NCBI GenBank assembly: GCA_001689515.1
Contig: LUJR01000016.1
Coordinates: 1 to 33,906 of the forward strand
From: Bacteroidales bacterium M7
GTDB lineage: Bacteria; Bacteroidota; Bacteroidia; Bacteroidales; Muribaculaceae
DNA: 33,906 nt
Direction: 5' to 3'
The position numbers and the translations under genes are program-made. Below the pieces are notes generated by a model. The model ran no database searches. It was not told the DNA's origin and worked only from the letters and a program-made list of their open reading frames with translations. Of the stretch, positions 15,753-23,817 are shown one piece after another (position 1 is the first letter of the stretch; every line of letters starts with the position of its first letter).

Positions 15753-16964
15753 TCAGAACTCAGATTTAAGGAAGTCCCGTAGATTTACATGATTGATACC
15801 CGGATATTCCCCAAAGCTCCCGCAGACTGAATCCAAAGTAACAACATACTTCGGATAATTATCTTTTATGGCGGCAAGATTGCCGAATTCTCGCTTGACA
15901 GTTTCCTCAGAGGCGAGAAGATATGCGACCTGAATGTATATACGTTTTTCCCCTTTGGTTGCGACAAAATCTATCTCACCTACGCGAAGGATGCCCACCG
16001 TCACATCAAAACCCTGACGCCGAAGATGGTTCCAGACCACATTTTCCATAATTTTCTCAATACCACCACGGAAATTGGCACCGCAAAGGTAATTACGTAT
16101 ACCATGGTCGGAAAAATAGTGCTTGTTGTTTGACTCAAGAAGCACCTTCCCATGTATATCAAATCTTTGGATAGGGATGGCAAGGAAAGCATCCTTAAGA
16201 TAACGGAGATAATTCGAAATTGTCTCATCACTGATTTTCTCACCCTTGGATGTCATATATCTGGCAATATTGGTGATGGATGTGGGCTTGCCAATGTTGT
16301 CAGCCACAAATCGGGTGATGTTTTCAAGCTGGGTCACATTGCGAACTCTTTCTCTCCTGACGATATCCTTAATGAGAATGGTATTATAGACACCTTCAAG
16401 ATAATCGTTGATTTGCACTAATTCTTCTGGCTTAAAGGTGAACAGACCAGGCAATCCCCCGATTCTGAGATAGTCGATGACAGCCTTGTCGCTGTCTTCT
16501 ATGTTGTGGAATCGCAAAAATTCGAGGTAGGAAAGATTGTAAACCTTTATCTCAATGTAACGTCCGGAGAGATGCGTGCCCAGTTCGCCTGAGAAGATGT
16601 AGGCGTTACTCCCGGTAGCTATTACCTGACAGCGCTCTTCTGCATGAAAGCTACGCAGGGCATTTTCATAACCCTCGATATCTTGAACTTCATCGATAAG
16701 AAGATAATTATCACCTCCACGAGGTAGGCGGGAGGTGACATAATCATACAACTGCTCAGCCGTGACAACGTCACGGAACTCATGAAACTCTTTATTGATA
16801 TATATAATGTTAGCGCCCGCGCGGTTATGCTCGAGCCAGTCCTTGCACAGTTCAAGTACCTTGCTCTTCCCCACACGACGTTGTCCGACAAGGATGAGCA
16901 TCATACCACGGTTGATCAGGGAAGCAATCTTTTCCGTATATTGAGGACGAGGAATAAGTTCCAT
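15753..16964 (-). CDS. DUF4143-type AAA ATPase
   Basis: The 403-residue protein has an N-terminal P-loop ATPase domain, with Walker A GQRRVGKS at 27-34 and Walker B YLLIDEVQDIE with D91-E92, plus ATGSNAYIFSGELGTHLSGRY, a sensor region typical of the family. The C-terminal half is a DUF4143-like domain with a nuclease-like core (GEIDFVATKGEKRIYIQVAY; the E-I-D and Q-V-A-Y spacing resembles PD-(D/E)XK folds). These ATPases are numerous in Bacteroidetes and archaea, and their role is not established. The gene is visibly more AT-rich than its neighbours, has its own near-consensus promoter, and lies opposite the flanking genes between direct repeats, all suggesting acquisition. Its end is 72 bases from the convergent upstream glycosyltransferase. 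Confidence 0.92.
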   Translation of the reverse strand: MELIPRPQYTEKIASLINRGMMLILVGQRRVGKSKVLELCKDWLEHNRAGANIIYINKEFHEFRDVVTAEQLYDYVTSRLPRGGDNYLLIDEVQDIEGYENALRSFHAEERCQVIATGSNAYIFSGELGTHLSGRYIEIKVYNLSYLEFLRFHNIEDSDKAVIDYLRIGGLPGLFTFKPEELVQINDYLEGVYNTILIKDIVRRERVRNVTQLENITRFVADNIGKPTSITNIARYMTSKGEKISDETISNYLRYLKDAFLAIPIQRFDIHGKVLLESNNKHYFSDHGIRNYLCGANFRGGIEKIMENVVWNHLRRQGFDVTVGILRVGEIDFVATKGEKRIYIQVAYLLASEETVKREFGNLAAIKDNYPKYVVTLDSVCGSFGEYPGINHVNLRDFLKSEF

Positions 16965-16981
16965 ATCTTTAAAGTTTTTTA

Positions 16982-17013
16982 CAAAAATATCAAATCAAAC
17001 CCAGGAAAACAAA
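16982..17013 (-). promoter_or_regulatory. Near-consensus Bacteroidetes promoter for the DUF4143 ATPase
   Basis: On the minus strand TTTG (17013-17010) and TATTTTTG (16989-16982) are exactly 20 bases apart, an excellent fit to TTTG-N19/21-TAnnTTTG. Transcription would begin a few bases before the ATG at 16964, leaving a very short leader. Confidence 0.75.
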
Positions 17014-17027
17014 CAAAAATGCACAAA

Positions 17028-17091
17028 TTCCCGACTATACTCGGGAAAATACTCAGATATACAAGAGTTTCACTATCATAATCGGGAAAAT
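17028..17091. promoter_or_regulatory. TTCCCGA/TCGGGAA operator-like cluster upstream of the ATPase promoter
   Basis: TTCCCGA (17028-17034) and TCGGGAA (17041-17047) form an inverted pair around six bases, and TCGGGAAAAT recurs at 17082-17091. The pair sits about 15 bases beyond the -33 box, a typical activator or upstream operator position. The remaining DNA to 17183 shows nothing clear. Confidence 0.55.
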
Positions 17092-17183
17092 CATTAATTT
17101 AAATATACAATATAAGGAGCTACCATGACAACCTGTCTTTATGAGAAGTCAGCTATCTACCTCTTGATCCATTTTTGACCCTC

Positions 17184-17214
17184 AAATGGCAACAACTCCG
17201 CTACCGCGACTGAC
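17184..17214 (+). repeat. 31-bp direct repeat, right copy (att-like)
   Basis: This is identical to 15651-15681. Its frame still reads ...LTLKWQQLRYRD and a stop, but the bases before it diverge quickly and no gene runs into it. It is therefore a gene-end remnant, not a second complete gene. Confidence 0.9.
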
Positions 17215-17314
17215 CATAAGCTTGTCCATATTTAATCTTGAAGCAATCAAGAGTAACAACGGTTTAGATTCGGTGCTTTATCTGCTGATTATATGAAATA
17301 CGCGGGATATTGAG

Positions 17315-17322
17315 TATCTTTG
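17315..17322 (+). promoter_or_regulatory. -7 element for the 17360 glycosyltransferase operon
   Basis: TATCTTTG matches TAnnTTTG exactly, 37 bases before the ATG. A -33 box is not clear at the expected spacing. Confidence 0.5.
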
Positions 17323-17359
17323 CAGATGGATTAGCACTCAACAACTCTCGTCGCTCTAT

Positions 17360-18358
17360 ATGCCAAAAGTCTCGGTGATAGTACCTAACTACAATTACGG
17401 TCAATACCTCACGCGAAGGATTGACTCGATACTGCGTCAGACTTTCCAAGACTTTGAGATAATCATCCTTGACGACTGCTCAACCGACAATTCCCGAGAA
17501 ATCATCGAACGCTATAAGGACCACCCCAAATTCAGCCATATAGTGTACAATGACGAGAACTCTGGTTCTCCTTTCACACAGTGGGACAAAGGGATATCTA
17601 TGGTATCAGGCAGTTACATATGGATAGCCGAATCTGACGATATGGCTGATGACACATTTCTGCACCGAACCGTCAGTGTCCTTGACAGTCATGCCGGTGT
17701 AGCTGTGGCATACACATTGTCACGATTAATCGACCCTGCGGATAATGTGATAGACAACCATATCGAGAAGACAGTCTATTCTCCCTACGATCCACCCCAA
17801 GCCACAGGCGAGACAGTGGTCTATGACGGTGCATCATACTTTGCATCGAGGCTCATAGCCCATAATGTGATATACAATGCCAGTATGGCTTTGTTACGCG
17901 CCGAGACATTCAGGAATCTTGACATCCGACTATACAAACAGCTCCGCTACATCGGCGACTGGGCATTCTGGTCGGCGATGTCGCTCAAAGGCGATGTCGC
18001 AGAAATCAGGGTCAGACTCAACTCGTTCAGACAGCATCAATCATCCACCACTAAACTGTCACTCAGCGACCGCAGGGAGGAACTATTGCGCGAAGAAGAT
18101 GCCTTCGGGAGCGTGTTTTCTCCCATCGCTTCCGAGATACTTGCCGCCAATGCCGCCCAGCCCCGTCTCGGTCTGGCATATGCCGACTATCTGCGGTCAT
18201 ATGCACCGCCCAAGCACAAAAAACGCCGCTATGTCAAGCATCTACTGTCATCCCTGGCAAGAGCGGCAAGCGGTCGCCCTCCTCACAAGCCATCCCTTAC
18301 ATATCTCCTCAGCATCTCCTCCCCTACAGTACTGGATATCATACCGTCAAAGCCATGA
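17360..18358 (+). CDS. Family 2 glycosyltransferase
   Basis: The 332-residue enzyme begins directly with the GT2 fold (PKVSVIVPNYNYGQYLTRRI). It has IIILDDCSTDNSREII, WIAESDDMADD as the metal/donor site, NASMALLRAETF, and GDWAFWSAMSLKG followed by FRQHQ. It is the paralogue of the 13774-14748 gene, with shared motifs along the whole length. The stop overlaps the start of the next gene as ATGA (18355-18358), so it is coupled to the WbsX-GT2 fusion, and both probably act on the same surface polysaccharide. Its basic C-terminal region (KHKKRRYVKHLL) may contact the membrane. The sugar donor cannot be deduced. Confidence 0.9.
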   Translation: MPKVSVIVPNYNYGQYLTRRIDSILRQTFQDFEIIILDDCSTDNSREIIERYKDHPKFSHIVYNDENSGSPFTQWDKGISMVSGSYIWIAESDDMADDTFLHRTVSVLDSHAGVAVAYTLSRLIDPADNVIDNHIEKTVYSPYDPPQATGETVVYDGASYFASRLIAHNVIYNASMALLRAETFRNLDIRLYKQLRYIGDWAFWSAMSLKGDVAEIRVRLNSFRQHQSSTTKLSLSDRREELLREEDAFGSVFSPIASEILAANAAQPRLGLAYADYLRSYAPPKHKKRRYVKHLLSSLARAASGRPPHKPSLTYLLSISSPTVLDIIPSKP

Positions 18359-20532
18359 CATCAGACTCAAACTCCCATAAGCCAGCCCGAATCATAGCGT
18401 TCTATCTGCCACAGTTCCACCCCGTCCCCGAAAACGATGTTTTTTGGGAGAAAGGGTTCACCGAATGGACCAATGTAGGCAAGGCAAAACCTCTATACAA
18501 AGGCCACAAACAGCCCAAACTTCCTACCGAACTCGGCTATTACGACCTCCGAGTCCCGGAAGTCAGGGAACGGCAGGCTGATCTCGCAAGGCAATACGGC
18601 ATCGAGGGTTTCTGTTACTGGCACTATTGGTTCGGCCACGGCAAACAGATGCTTCAACGTCCCCTGCAGGAAGTGGTGGCAAGCGGCAAACCTGATTTTC
18701 CTTTCTGCATAGGATGGGCAAACGAGTCATGGCATGGGTTTGACCACGGACTTAAGACCAAATCATATCTTATACAGCAGACCTATCCAGGCGAGGAGGA
18801 CGACAGGGCACATTTCATGTCATTGCTGCCGATGTTCAGCGATCCGCGTTATATCACTGTAGGAGGCAAACTGCTGTTTGTAATATACCATCCCCTTGAC
18901 AACCCTGAGGCTATCCGCAACAAGATAAGCCTGTGGCGCCGACTTGCCACCGAACACGGTCTACCAGGGTTTCACTTTGTCGGCATCTCTTATTTCCCTG
19001 ACGATGAAAAGGCAGACATGCTGTCATTGGGCATCGATGCCATAAATGTGTGCCGTTTCCACGACTTCAAGGAGAAGAAAAAGGGGCTGTATAAGCAAGC
19101 CAAACTTAAATCCCGTCTGTTTCATCGTCCCATAGTGGTACCATATCGTGAAGTAATCGACACTATGGTGACAGCTGATGACAGTGCCTCAGGCATATAT
19201 CCTACAGTCTACAGCAACTGGGACCACACACCACGCAGCGGTCTCCGCGGTGTGGTATTTGAGGGCAGCACTCCTGAGCTGTTCGGTTCGCTGCTTGACA
19301 ATGCCATCGCTGCCGTAAAAGACCGCGATGAAGACCACCGTCTCGTGTTCCTCAAATCGTGGAATGAATGGGGCGAAGGCAACTACATCGAGCCCGACCG
19401 TGAGTTTGGCAGAGGTTATCTTGAAGCAGTCGCCCAGAGGATACATCCGCAGGCTGATTCAGATGCACCTAAAGTATCTGTCCTCATAGCCGCATATGGT
19501 CAGGAAAAATATCTCGCAGAAACATTGCAGTCACTCATTGACCAGACCTACGCCAATTGGGAGGCAATAGTGGTGGATGACGGTTCACCTGATGGGGTGG
19601 CAGACGTTGCTACCGAATGGGCAGCCCGTGACCAGCGCATCAGATTCTACCATACTGACAACCATGGTGTCAGTGCGGCACGCAATTACGCTGCAAACAA
19701 AGCCACCGGTAAATACGTCATGAGCCTTGACGGCGATGACATGATACTGCCCACCTACATAGAAAAGTGCGTGGATGTACTGGAAACACTTCCCGACATC
19801 AAGGTCGTATATGCCAACTGGAAATTTTTCGGAGCCGACACCCATACCACCGAACTCGCTTATACCGATTTCCGCGAAGAACTCCTGCATAACAATATCC
19901 ATGTCTCAGCCATGTTGCGTCTGGATGACTATCGCAAAGTTGGTGGATTTGACGAAAACATGCGTACAGCCATGGAAGACTGGGAATTCTGGATAAGAGT
20001 GCTCGGCGATGAGATACCGAATCAGGTCAGACTGATACCCGACCGTCTGCTGCTGTATCGTCAGAAAGTGCGCTCCCGCAACAATTCAATAACCGTCGAT
20101 ACCGCCCGCACGAAGGAGTGCCAGGAATATGTGTTCAATAAGCACCGTGAGAAATACATGCGCCATTTCGGCAAGCATATATCGGCTGATATGCTCATGT
20201 TTGTTGGTAACGACCTTATGGATGTTTTGACTTGCACGGAGCGTTTCCACGAAATACAGGATAAAGATCAGCTGCTGCGTCAGGGCCTCAGGGCTGCCAA
20301 GAAACTCGCACGACTCAGAGGCATAGACCCGGCTATCAACCTCAAATACATCACCAAGGTAGCCGACGAGTTGTCACACATCAAAGATGAAGCGAAATCG
20401 CTGCTCGGCAATAAACAATACTCACGCTATAAGCTCCTCACCGCCAACCCTCGCAAATTCATGGAAAAAATGAGGCGTTCGCAAGCGATGATGCCCAAAA
20501 ACTGGGGACGCAAAGAAATCAGATACCGATAA
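18355..20532 (+). CDS. WbsX-like (GH99-like) domain fused to a family 2 glycosyltransferase
   Basis: The 725-residue two-domain protein has a WbsX/GH99-like region at residues 1 to about 365: RIIAFYLPQFHPVPENDVFW, GFTEWTNVGKAKPLY, GYYDLRVPEVRERQADLARQ, CYWHYWFGHGKQ, and a late KSWNEWGEGNYIEPD. Proteins of this type occur in O-antigen and capsule clusters, where the domain is thought to act on glycans. From about residue 372 a full GT2 domain follows: VSVLIAAYGQEKYLAETLQS, AIVVDDGSPDG, GVSAARNYA and LDGDDM near 458. The last 100 residues are helical. The fusion suggests one protein performing two steps on a surface glycan. There is no signal peptide, so it is cytoplasmic. It is translationally coupled to the preceding gene and followed after 43 bases by metY. 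Confidence 0.9.
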   Translation: MTSDSNSHKPARIIAFYLPQFHPVPENDVFWEKGFTEWTNVGKAKPLYKGHKQPKLPTELGYYDLRVPEVRERQADLARQYGIEGFCYWHYWFGHGKQMLQRPLQEVVASGKPDFPFCIGWANESWHGFDHGLKTKSYLIQQTYPGEEDDRAHFMSLLPMFSDPRYITVGGKLLFVIYHPLDNPEAIRNKISLWRRLATEHGLPGFHFVGISYFPDDEKADMLSLGIDAINVCRFHDFKEKKKGLYKQAKLKSRLFHRPIVVPYREVIDTMVTADDSASGIYPTVYSNWDHTPRSGLRGVVFEGSTPELFGSLLDNAIAAVKDRDEDHRLVFLKSWNEWGEGNYIEPDREFGRGYLEAVAQRIHPQADSDAPKVSVLIAAYGQEKYLAETLQSLIDQTYANWEAIVVDDGSPDGVADVATEWAARDQRIRFYHTDNHGVSAARNYAANKATGKYVMSLDGDDMILPTYIEKCVDVLETLPDIKVVYANWKFFGADTHTTELAYTDFREELLHNNIHVSAMLRLDDYRKVGGFDENMRTAMEDWEFWIRVLGDEIPNQVRLIPDRLLLYRQKVRSRNNSITVDTARTKECQEYVFNKHREKYMRHFGKHISADMLMFVGNDLMDVLTCTERFHEIQDKDQLLRQGLRAAKKLARLRGIDPAINLKYITKVADELSHIKDEAKSLLGNKQYSRYKLLTANPRKFMEKMRRSQAMMPKNWGRKEIRYR

Positions 20533-20575
20533 ACCCTATCAACTCCAACCAGCAACTACTAACTATCAGACATAT

Positions 20576-21874
20576 ATGGACTCTAACAAACAGCCTCAGA
20601 AACTATCTATCGACACAATATGCGTGCAGGGCGGATGGCAACCGGGCAACGGCGAACCTCGCCAGGTACCCATCATCCAGAGCACGACATTCAAGTATGA
20701 CAACACCGAGGAGATGGCAGACCTCTTCGACCTGAAGAAGTCGGGCTATTTCTACACACGCCTTCAAAACCCTACCAATGATGCCGTCGCTGCCAAAATC
20801 GCCGCCCTCGAAGGTGGCTCGGCTGCGGTGCTGACATCAAGCGGACAGGCGGCTAACTTCTACGCCATCTTCAATATTGCCGAAGCGGGCGACCATATCA
20901 TAGCCTCCAACGAAATATACGGAGGCACATACAATCTCTTTGCCGTCACGCTGCCCAAGCTCGGCATACAGTGCTCTATGCTCTCGCCCGATGCCTCGGA
21001 GGAGGAAATCATGGCAGCAGTGCGCCCCGAGACCAAGGCTTTCTTCGGCGAGACCATCTCCAATCCCGGCTGCAAGGTGTTTGACATAGAGCGTTGGGCT
21101 GCCCTTGCCCACAAGGTCGGGGTGCCTCTGATTGTCGACAACACTTTTGCCACCCCAATCAACTGCCGCCCTCTCGAATGGGGCGCAGACATTGTCACCC
21201 ACTCCACTACCAAATATATGGACGGGCACGGCGCACAGGTCGGCGGAGTGGTAGTCGACGGCGGACGCTTTGACTGGGATGCCCACACCGACCGTTTCCT
21301 CGGGCTTACAACCCCCGATGCCTCATATCATGGGTTGACTTATACCAAAGCGTTCGGCGACCAGGCATATGCGGTCAAGCTCACTGCCCAGCTGATGCGT
21401 GACCTCGGCTCGATACCGAGTCCTCAGAACGCTTTCATCCTCAACCTCGGACTGGAGTCGATGCACCTGCGTGTGCCGCGTCACTGCGAAAACGCTCAGA
21501 AGGTAGCCGAGTTTCTCGCTTCCGATCCACGAGTGGCATGGGTCAACTACTGCGGTCTGTCCGACAACCCTGACTACGCCAAGGCTCAGAAATATCTCCC
21601 CAATGGTTCCTGCGGTGTGCTATGCCTCGGGCTCAAGGGTGACCGCGCTGCAGCCATACGCTTCATGGACTCGCTCAAACTCATCGCCATAGCCACCCAC
21701 GTGGCTGATGCCCGCAGCTGTGTGCTCCACCCTGCCAGCCACACCCACCGCCAGCTCTCTGACGAGCAGCTTCGCGAAGCCGGCATAGCCCCCGACCTCA
21801 TCCGCCTCTCCGTGGGCATAGAGAGTGCCGATGACATCATCGCCGACATCCGCCAAGCGCTTGACAAAATCTGA
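20576..21874 (+). CDS. metY: O-acetylhomoserine sulfhydrylase (MetY-type PLP enzyme)
   Basis: The 432-residue fold-type I PLP enzyme belongs to the Cys/Met metabolism family. It makes homocysteine (or methionine precursors) from O-acetylhomoserine and sulfide in the cytoplasm. It opens IDTICVQGGWQPGNGEPRQVPI, with YTRLQNPTND, TSSGQAANFYAIFNI, NEIYGGTYNLF and VDNTFATP (PLP-binding D188). The Schiff-base lysine K213 lies in HSTTKYMDGHG. The late motif LSVGIESADDIIADI is diagnostic. The length of about 430 favours MetY over the shorter MetB/MetC (about 390). No methionine-responsive leader (SAM riboswitch or similar) is visible in the 43 bases upstream, so it may be read from the glycosyltransferase operon. 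Confidence 0.94.
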   Translation: MDSNKQPQKLSIDTICVQGGWQPGNGEPRQVPIIQSTTFKYDNTEEMADLFDLKKSGYFYTRLQNPTNDAVAAKIAALEGGSAAVLTSSGQAANFYAIFNIAEAGDHIIASNEIYGGTYNLFAVTLPKLGIQCSMLSPDASEEEIMAAVRPETKAFFGETISNPGCKVFDIERWAALAHKVGVPLIVDNTFATPINCRPLEWGADIVTHSTTKYMDGHGAQVGGVVVDGGRFDWDAHTDRFLGLTTPDASYHGLTYTKAFGDQAYAVKLTAQLMRDLGSIPSPQNAFILNLGLESMHLRVPRHCENAQKVAEFLASDPRVAWVNYCGLSDNPDYAKAQKYLPNGSCGVLCLGLKGDRAAAIRFMDSLKLIAIATHVADARSCVLHPASHTHRQLSDEQLREAGIAPDLIRLSVGIESADDIIADIRQALDKI

Positions 21875-21903
21875 CCGATAAACCTAACACGTCTCAACAT
21901 TGT

Positions 21904-21928
21904 TGTAGGGACATGCCGCGGCATGTCC
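21904..21928 (+). repeat. Single GTAGGGA palindrome (family G, copy 5)
   Basis: TGTAGGG followed by the palindrome ACATGCCGCGGCATGT and CC. It differs from the copy at 13644 only in the central bases. It lies between metY and the DXS-like gene and overlaps a too-early possible start of that gene (ATG 21923), which is why I use ATG 21959. Confidence 0.85.
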
Positions 21929-21958
21929 GCCCGTCATCATATATCAATCTCTCATCCC

Positions 21959-23722
21959 ATGACTCTCAACGACATCAAATCACCTGCTGACATCAAGGCC
22001 CTGTCATCCGAAACCTTGAAATTCATTGCCTCCGACATGCGCAAGGCTCTCATCACCAAACTGAGCCAGACCGGAGGTCATGTTGCCCCCAACCTCGGCG
22101 TAGTAGAAGCCACCATCGCCCTCCACAAGGTGTTTGACGCGCCCGCTGACAAACTCGTGTTTGACGTGTCACACCAGAGCTACGTCCACAAGATGCTTAC
22201 AGGCAGAGTCCTGTCATTCACCGACCCTGCACACTATCGCGACTCGTCGGGATACACCGACATCGACGAACGTCCCGACTATGACCTCTTCACTATCGGT
22301 CACACCTCCACCTCAATCAGCCTCGCGACAGGTCTCGCCAAGCAACGCGACCTCAACGGTGAGAACTACAACGTAATCGCATTCATAGGTGACGGCTCTA
22401 TGAGCGGTGGCGAGGCGTTTGAAGGACTTGACACCGTAGGCGAGATGACAAGCAATTTCATCGTCGTATTCAATGACAACCAGATGTCTATCGCCGAAAA
22501 CCATGGCGGCATCTACAAGAATTTCGCTTCTCTGCGCTCTACCGATGGTGCCGACCCATGCAATTTCTTCAAATCATTCGGCATAGCAGATTACCGCTTC
22601 GTCCCCGACGGCAACGACATCGATGCCCTTATCAAGGTATTTGAGAAAGTGAAAGATATCGACCATCCTGTCGTGGTGCATATCTCCACGCTCAAGGGCG
22701 ACGGCTACAAACCTGCCGAGGATGACAAGGAAACTTTCCACTACTCCATGCCATTTGACATAGCCACAGGTGACCCCAAGAGCATCCCCTCCGACGACAA
22801 CTATTTTGACATCTTCGGCAAACATATGCTTGATCTGATGAACTCCGATCCGCGCGTCAGCGTCATCACCGCAGGCACTCCGGGAGCCATCGGCTTCCCG
22901 CCTGACCGCCGCCACCGTGCAGGCAAGCGGTTCATCGACGTAGGCATAGCCGAGCAGACAGCCGTAGCGATGGCTTCAGGCATGTCGAAAGCCGGCGGAC
23001 GCCCCGTCATGGGAGTCGTCTCCACCTTCCTCCAGCGCGCATATGACCAGCTCATACAGGACGTAGCCATCAACCGCACCGCGCCGGTGCTAAATATCTT
23101 CTACGGCGGTGTGATAGGCATGAACGACGTGACCCACGTAGGCTGGTATGACATACCCGAAATCATAAACATCCCCGGATGGGTGTACCTTGCCCCGACA
23201 TGCAAGGAGGAATATATCTCAATGCTCGACTGGGCAGTCAACCAGACTGACCACCCTGTAGCCATCCGTGTCCCCGGCATGGAGGTCGTCACCACAGGTC
23301 AGCGTTATCCTGCCGACTATGGCGACATCAACACATCAGTCATCACCCACATGGGCACCAATGTAGCCATAATAGCCGCCGGAAGTTTCTACCGCATCGG
23401 CGAACGCACACGCGACCTGCTCAAAGAGAAGGGAGTAGATGCCACACTCATCAATCCGCGCTATCTCTCAGGTCTTGACGAACAGATGCTTGAATCCCTG
23501 AAAAAAGACCACCGCCTCGTAGTCACCATCGAGGACGGCATGCTTGATGGTGGCTACGGAGAGAAAGTAGCCCGATTCTACGGACCCACCCCCATGATGG
23601 TCAAGTGCTACGGATTACCCAAACAGTTCCGAGACCGCTACAATGCCTCCGAACTGATGAAGGAATGCCACCTCGACCCCACCCTAATCGCCGCCGACAT
23701 CGCCTCCCTCCTACCCTGGTAG
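21959..23722 (+). CDS. DXS-like thiamine-diphosphate transketolase
   Basis: The start at ATG 21959 (MTLNDIKSPADIKALSSETL) avoids the repeat upstream and gives 587 residues, shorter than standard DXS (about 630). The N-terminal ThDP domain has GGHVAPNLGVVEATIALH (H41), FDVSHQSYVHKMLTGR, GHTSTSISLATGLA (H115), GDGSMSGGEAFE (G144-D145-G146) and FNDNQMSIAENHG (metal ligand N172 or N174). The middle pyrimidine-binding domain has RFIDVGIAEQTAVAMASG with its catalytic Glu, and the C-terminal domain has VTIEDGMLDGGYGEKVA. This is the 1-deoxy-D-xylulose-5-phosphate synthase family. The short length and divergent motifs suggest the second, DXS-like paralogue seen in many Bacteroidales, whose substrate is uncertain. 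A typical Dxs elsewhere in the genome would support that. Confidence 0.85.
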   Translation: MTLNDIKSPADIKALSSETLKFIASDMRKALITKLSQTGGHVAPNLGVVEATIALHKVFDAPADKLVFDVSHQSYVHKMLTGRVLSFTDPAHYRDSSGYTDIDERPDYDLFTIGHTSTSISLATGLAKQRDLNGENYNVIAFIGDGSMSGGEAFEGLDTVGEMTSNFIVVFNDNQMSIAENHGGIYKNFASLRSTDGADPCNFFKSFGIADYRFVPDGNDIDALIKVFEKVKDIDHPVVVHISTLKGDGYKPAEDDKETFHYSMPFDIATGDPKSIPSDDNYFDIFGKHMLDLMNSDPRVSVITAGTPGAIGFPPDRRHRAGKRFIDVGIAEQTAVAMASGMSKAGGRPVMGVVSTFLQRAYDQLIQDVAINRTAPVLNIFYGGVIGMNDVTHVGWYDIPEIINIPGWVYLAPTCKEEYISMLDWAVNQTDHPVAIRVPGMEVVTTGQRYPADYGDINTSVITHMGTNVAIIAAGSFYRIGERTRDLLKEKGVDATLINPRYLSGLDEQMLESLKKDHRLVVTIEDGMLDGGYGEKVARFYGPTPMMVKCYGLPKQFRDRYNASELMKECHLDPTLIAADIASLLPW

Positions 23723-23744
23723 GCAACTGAATCAAACAAAAGCT

Positions 23745-23796
23745 AAGTCGCATGAATCTTATAAGACTTATAAAACTTATAAGATTTATGCGACTT
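23745..23796. terminator. Bidirectional stem-loop between convergent genes
   Basis: AAGTCGCATGAATCTTATAAG (23745-23765) pairs with CTTATAAGATTTATGCGACTT (23776-23796), 21 bases with one G-T-type mismatch and a 10-base loop. It sits between the DXS-like gene and the opposing aroB, 22 bases from each stop, so it may end both transcripts. ATAAG/CTTAT repeats in the middle could permit alternative folds. Confidence 0.75.
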
Positions 23797-23817
23797 ATAT
23801 GTCTAATATGCCGACCT

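Noticed and set aside
15651..17214. Ordinary IS target-site duplication
   Set aside because: 31 bp is too long for common insertion sequences, there is no transposase, and no terminal inverted repeats were seen at the cassette ends.
21923..21958. Earlier ATG for the DXS-like gene
   Set aside because: It falls within the GTAGGGA palindrome and adds twelve residues with no family match.
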